Assembly: GCA_031178025.1 (NCBI GenBank)
Contig: JAPSJU010000082.1
Coordinates: 1 to 8,018, forward strand
Direction: 5' to 3'
From: Agromyces sp.
GTDB lineage: Bacteria; Actinomycetota; Actinomycetes; Actinomycetales; Microbacteriaceae
DNA length: 8,018 nucleotides
The notes under the pieces were generated by a model. It did not search any database. It was not told the origin of the DNA and saw only the letters and a program-made list of their open reading frames with translations. The position numbers were made by a program, and so were the translations under genes. Shown here one piece after another: positions 5,718 through 8,018 of this stretch; the first letter of the stretch is position 1; every line of letters begins with the position of its first letter.

Positions 5718-5770
5718 GTGGCCGCGGCGAGGCAGCCGTGGCGTTGCGGAAGCTTCCCAGCACACGCCCC

Positions 5771-5776
5771 TACACT
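5771..5776 (+). promoter_or_regulatory. -10 element TACACT for purE (leaderless)
   Basis: TACACT is followed by seven bases (CGTTCAA) and GTG 5784, the start of purE. No Shine-Dalgarno precedes the GTG, so a leaderless purE-LCP transcript is predicted. A poor -35-like TTGCGG occurs at 5744-5749, but its 21-base spacing is too long. This promoter would let purE be expressed independently of purK. Confidence 0.6.
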
Positions 5777-5783
5777 CGTTCAA

Positions 5784-6290
5784 GTGATTGAGACGAACAC
5801 CGCACCGCTCGTCGGCGTCGTGATGGGATCCGACTCCGACTGGAACGTCATGCGCGAGGCATCCGCCCTGCTCGACGAGTTCGGCGTCGCGCACGAGGTC
5901 GAGGTCGTCTCGGCCCACCGCACGCCCGAGAAGATGATCGACTACGGCAAGCGCGCCGCCGAGCGGGGGCTCAAGGTCATCATCGCGGGTGCGGGAGGGG
6001 CCGCCCACCTGCCCGGGATGCTCGCCTCCGTCACGACGCTGCCCGTCGTCGGCGTCCCCGTGCCCCTGTCCCGCCTCGACGGGCTCGACTCGCTGCTCTC
6101 GATCGTGCAGATGCCCGCGGGCGTGCCCGTCGCGACCGTCTCGATCGGCGGAGCCACGAACGCCGGCCTCATCGCGGTCAAGATCCTCGCCACGTCGGAT
6201 GCCGCGCTGAGCGGCGCCCTCGCCGAGTACGCCGCCTCCCTCGCTGCCATGGTCGAGGAGAAGAACGAACGGCTCAAGCAGCAGCGATGA
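5784..6290 (+). CDS. purE: N5-carboxyaminoimidazole ribonucleotide mutase (PurE, class I)
   Basis: PurE moves the carboxyl group of N5-CAIR to C4, giving CAIR, the step after PurK in purine synthesis. The 168-residue protein is normal length for class I PurE, which forms cytosolic octamers. Motifs: GSDSDW (15-20, phosphate-binding loop), SAHRTP (43-48, with catalytic His45), AGAGGAAHLPGM (68-79) and the TLPVVGVPV stretch (85-93). GTG 5784 is chosen because TACACT lies seven bases upstream and the protein then begins ten residues before the first beta strand, as usual. The frame stays open upstream to 5637, but that stretch overlaps the promoter and is not PurE-like. Its TGA overlaps the ATG of the LCP gene, so the two are probably translationally coupled. 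Confidence 0.97.
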   Translation: MIETNTAPLVGVVMGSDSDWNVMREASALLDEFGVAHEVEVVSAHRTPEKMIDYGKRAAERGLKVIIAGAGGAAHLPGMLASVTTLPVVGVPVPLSRLDGLDSLLSIVQMPAGVPVATVSIGGATNAGLIAVKILATSDAALSGALAEYAASLAAMVEEKNERLKQQR

Positions 6291-7651
6291 GCCTCGCCGC
6301 CAGCCCCATCCGTTACCCGGACCTCTCCTCGCGGCCGGTGATGACCCGCCGCGCGTGGTGGCTCGTCGTGCTCAACCTCCTGATCCCCGGTTCGGCGCAG
6401 GTGCTCGCCGGGGATCGCAAGCTCGGCCGCTTCGGGCTCGGTGCGACGTTGGCGATGTGGTTCCTGGCACTGGTCGGCCTCGCGGTCTGGACGCTCTGGC
6501 CGGCCACGGTCTACACCGTGTTCTCCACGTCGATCAGCCTCTGGATCGTCGCCATCGTGCTCGTCTTCTACGCGGTGCTCTGGGCGGTGCTCACGCTCGA
6601 CACCCTGCGTCTCGTGCGCCTGGTGAAGACGGCACCGTCGGCGCGCGCGTGGGTCGCCGCATTCACGGTCGCCGTCATGGTCGGGGTGTCGGGCTCTGCC
6701 GCCTATGGCGCATACCTCGCCACCACGGCCAGCGGATTCCTCTCGTCGGTCTTCGTCGCCGGGCCGAGCGAACCGCCCATCGACGGCAAGTACAACATCC
6801 TGCTGCTCGGCGGCGACGCAGGACCCGATCGCGACGGCCTCCGACCCGACAGCATCCGGGTCGTCAGCGTCGACGCCGAGACCGGCCAGGCCGTCACCGT
6901 CGGCCTGCCGCGCAACATGGTCGACGTGCCCTTCCCCGGCGACTCACCGCTCGCGTCGGTGTACCCCGAGGGCTATGGCGCCATCGACGGCTGCGAGGTC
7001 GACGTCTGCATGCTCAACTCGATCTACACCGAGGTCGAGCTGAAGAGCCCCGACATGTATCCCGACGCCGTCGCCCGGGGTTCCGAGCCCGGCATCGAGG
7101 CGATGCGCGATGCGGCGGAGGGGATCACCGGGCTGCCGATCCAGTACTACGTCCTCATCGACATGGCGGGCTTCCAGCAGCTCATCGACGCACTCGGCGG
7201 CGTGACGATCAACGTGCCGGAGGACGTGCCGATCCACGCCGATGAGACCTTCACCACGGTCGCGGAGTGGATTCCGGCGGGGGAGCAGCATCTCGACGGC
7301 TATCACGCACTCTGGTACGCGCGCTCCCGTCATGGGACGAGCGACTACGACCGCATGGCGCGCCAGCTGCAGCTCCAGGAGGCGGTGCTGGCGCAGTTCA
7401 ACGCGGCGAACGTGCTCGCCAAGTTCCAGGAGATCGCGTCCGCTGGATCGCAGGTGGTGAAGACCGACGTGCCGCAGGGCATGCTCGGCTACTTCGTCGA
7501 TCTCGCTTCGAAGACGAAGGAACTGCCGATCGTGGATGTCCCACTCGTTCCCGACAACGGGGTCGATCCGGAGGATCCCGATTACGACCACATCCGCCAG
7601 CTCGTCGCGACTGCGGTGTTCCCGCCCGAGCCGGAGCCGACGGAGGGCTGA
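6287..7651 (+). CDS. LCP (LytR-CpsA-Psr) family protein with multi-helix N-terminus
   Basis: LCP proteins transfer lipid-linked glycopolymers (teichoic acids, capsule, arabinogalactan-type chains) to peptidoglycan outside the cytoplasmic membrane. This one has 454 residues. The N-terminal 150 residues hold about four hydrophobic segments (24-40, 50-71, 82-104 and 121-145), preceded by a PGSAQVLAGDRKLGRFG stretch. This is more than the single helix of classical LytR-type proteins. The LCP domain spans about 165-375, with NILLLGGDAG (170-179), RPDSIRVVS (186-194), GLPRN (206-210), LGGVTINVPED (303-313) and WYARSRHG/DYDRMARQ (343-360). These contain the Asp and Arg residues that bind pyrophosphate and polyprenyl phosphate in the family. 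A proline-rich acidic tail ends it. ATG 6287 overlaps purE TGA; an in-frame ATG at 6341 is an alternative start. Confidence 0.92.
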   Translation: MSLAASPIRYPDLSSRPVMTRRAWWLVVLNLLIPGSAQVLAGDRKLGRFGLGATLAMWFLALVGLAVWTLWPATVYTVFSTSISLWIVAIVLVFYAVLWAVLTLDTLRLVRLVKTAPSARAWVAAFTVAVMVGVSGSAAYGAYLATTASGFLSSVFVAGPSEPPIDGKYNILLLGGDAGPDRDGLRPDSIRVVSVDAETGQAVTVGLPRNMVDVPFPGDSPLASVYPEGYGAIDGCEVDVCMLNSIYTEVELKSPDMYPDAVARGSEPGIEAMRDAAEGITGLPIQYYVLIDMAGFQQLIDALGGVTINVPEDVPIHADETFTTVAEWIPAGEQHLDGYHALWYARSRHGTSDYDRMARQLQLQEAVLAQFNAANVLAKFQEIASAGSQVVKTDVPQGMLGYFVDLASKTKELPIVDVPLVPDNGVDPEDPDYDHIRQLVATAVFPPEPEPTEG

Positions 7652-7667
7652 CGCGCCGCGGTGCTGC

Positions 7668-8018
7668 TCAGAGGTCGGCGTGCAGCTGCCACACGCGCTC
7701 GCCCGCGTCGCGCCAGTCGAAGGCGCGGCTGCGGTCGTGGCCCGCGATGGCGAGCTGCTCCGCGAGCGTCCGGTCGGTCACGACGGAGCTGATGGCGCCG
7801 GCGAGGCGGTCCGCGTACTCGTCGTGTCCGGCGCCGACGGGAACCGCGAGTCCTGCCCCTGCGGACACCTCGAGGAAGGCCGGGGCGTCGGAGTGCACGA
7901 CCGGTGTTCCGAGGCTGAATGCCTCGATGAGCGAGGTGCCGGCGCCTTCGTCGTGGCTGGGCGCGACGAACGCCGTCGCACGGGAGATGACGACGGCGAG
8001 GTCGGCGGCGTCGAGGTC
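7668..8018 (-). CDS. GT4-type (group 1) glycosyltransferase, C-terminal part, cut by window edge
   Basis: The last 116 codons plus stop of a GT-B fold glycosyltransferase enter from the right edge. The piece reads AFVAPSHDEGAGTSLIEAFS, then LGTPVVHSDAPAFLEVSAGAG and VPVGAGHDEYADRLAGAI. This matches the nucleotide-sugar binding half of family GT4, including the E-x7-E-like arrangement around DEGAGTSLIEA and the G-P-V-V strand. The protein ends FDWRDAGERVWQLHADL, the typical W-x2 helix that closes such enzymes. It probably transfers a sugar from a nucleotide donor to a lipid-linked or wall glycan on the cytosolic face; donor and acceptor cannot be told. It is convergent with the LCP gene, with 16 bases between stops and no visible hairpin terminator there. 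Confidence 0.9.
   Translation of the reverse strand, partial: DLDAADLAVVISRATAFVAPSHDEGAGTSLIEAFSLGTPVVHSDAPAFLEVSAGAGLAVPVGAGHDEYADRLAGAISSVVTDRTLAEQLAIAGHDRSRAFDWRDAGERVWQLHADL

Noticed and set aside
5637..5783. PurE with about 49 extra N-terminal residues
   Set aside because: The added residues are unlike PurE and cover the TACACT promoter. GTG 5784 gives a normal-length class I enzyme.
5580..6008. Upstream extension of the gmd frame through purE
   Set aside because: The Gmd Rossmann fold begins directly at ATG 5579, which has its own GAGGA. The extension has no fold signature and is antisense to purE.
7652..7667. Bidirectional terminator between the LCP and glycosyltransferase genes
   Set aside because: The 16 bases hold no stem of useful length and no U-tract. 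Weak GC pairings further in are not above background.

Overview
The window is a gene-dense stretch of a GC-rich chromosome. Nearly all codons end in G or C, GTG starts are frequent, and several starts look leaderless. Gene content (monofunctional biotin ligase beside an acyl-CoA carboxylase beta subunit, GtrA, purK, purE, LCP protein) fits a high-GC actinobacterium. Microbacteriaceae or a related Micrococcales family is my best guess, made from protein flavour alone. No tRNA, rRNA, CRISPR array, insertion sequence or phage gene is visible, and no gene-free gap exceeds about 205 bases.

Left part (1-2814): an acyl-CoA carboxylase beta subunit (minus strand, cut by the left edge) diverges from birA, whose product attaches biotin to the carboxylase carrier protein. 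birA is followed after 7 bases by a two-helix membrane protein with a bacterial PH domain. Next comes a DUF4433/DarT-like ADP-ribosyltransferase with an N-terminal Cys/His cluster, a basic linker and no DarG antitoxin. It is the most unusual protein here.

Middle (2822-6290): gtrA (minus) and purK (plus) diverge from a very compact promoter region. purK is preceded by an 11-codon reading frame whose stop overlaps an upstream in-frame ATG of purK. purK and purE encode consecutive steps of de novo purine synthesis, but a minus-strand GDP-mannose 4,6-dehydratase-like gene (gmd) lies between them. A strong inverted repeat lies inside the 3' end of gmd, just past purK, and a 23-codon reading frame with all third positions G or C precedes gmd.

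Right part (5784-8018): purE overlaps an LCP (LytR-CpsA-Psr) gene by ATGA, so the two are probably co-transcribed. A convergent GT4-type glycosyltransferase runs off the right edge. GtrA, the Gmd-like enzyme, the LCP protein and the glycosyltransferase suggest that a cell-wall or surface glycan locus is interleaved with purine genes.

A recurring feature is a TANNNT -10 hexamer 6 or 7 bases before a GTG codon. It occurs at the carboxylase gene, the DarT-like gene, gtrA, the purK leader frame and purE, and predicts leaderless mRNAs.
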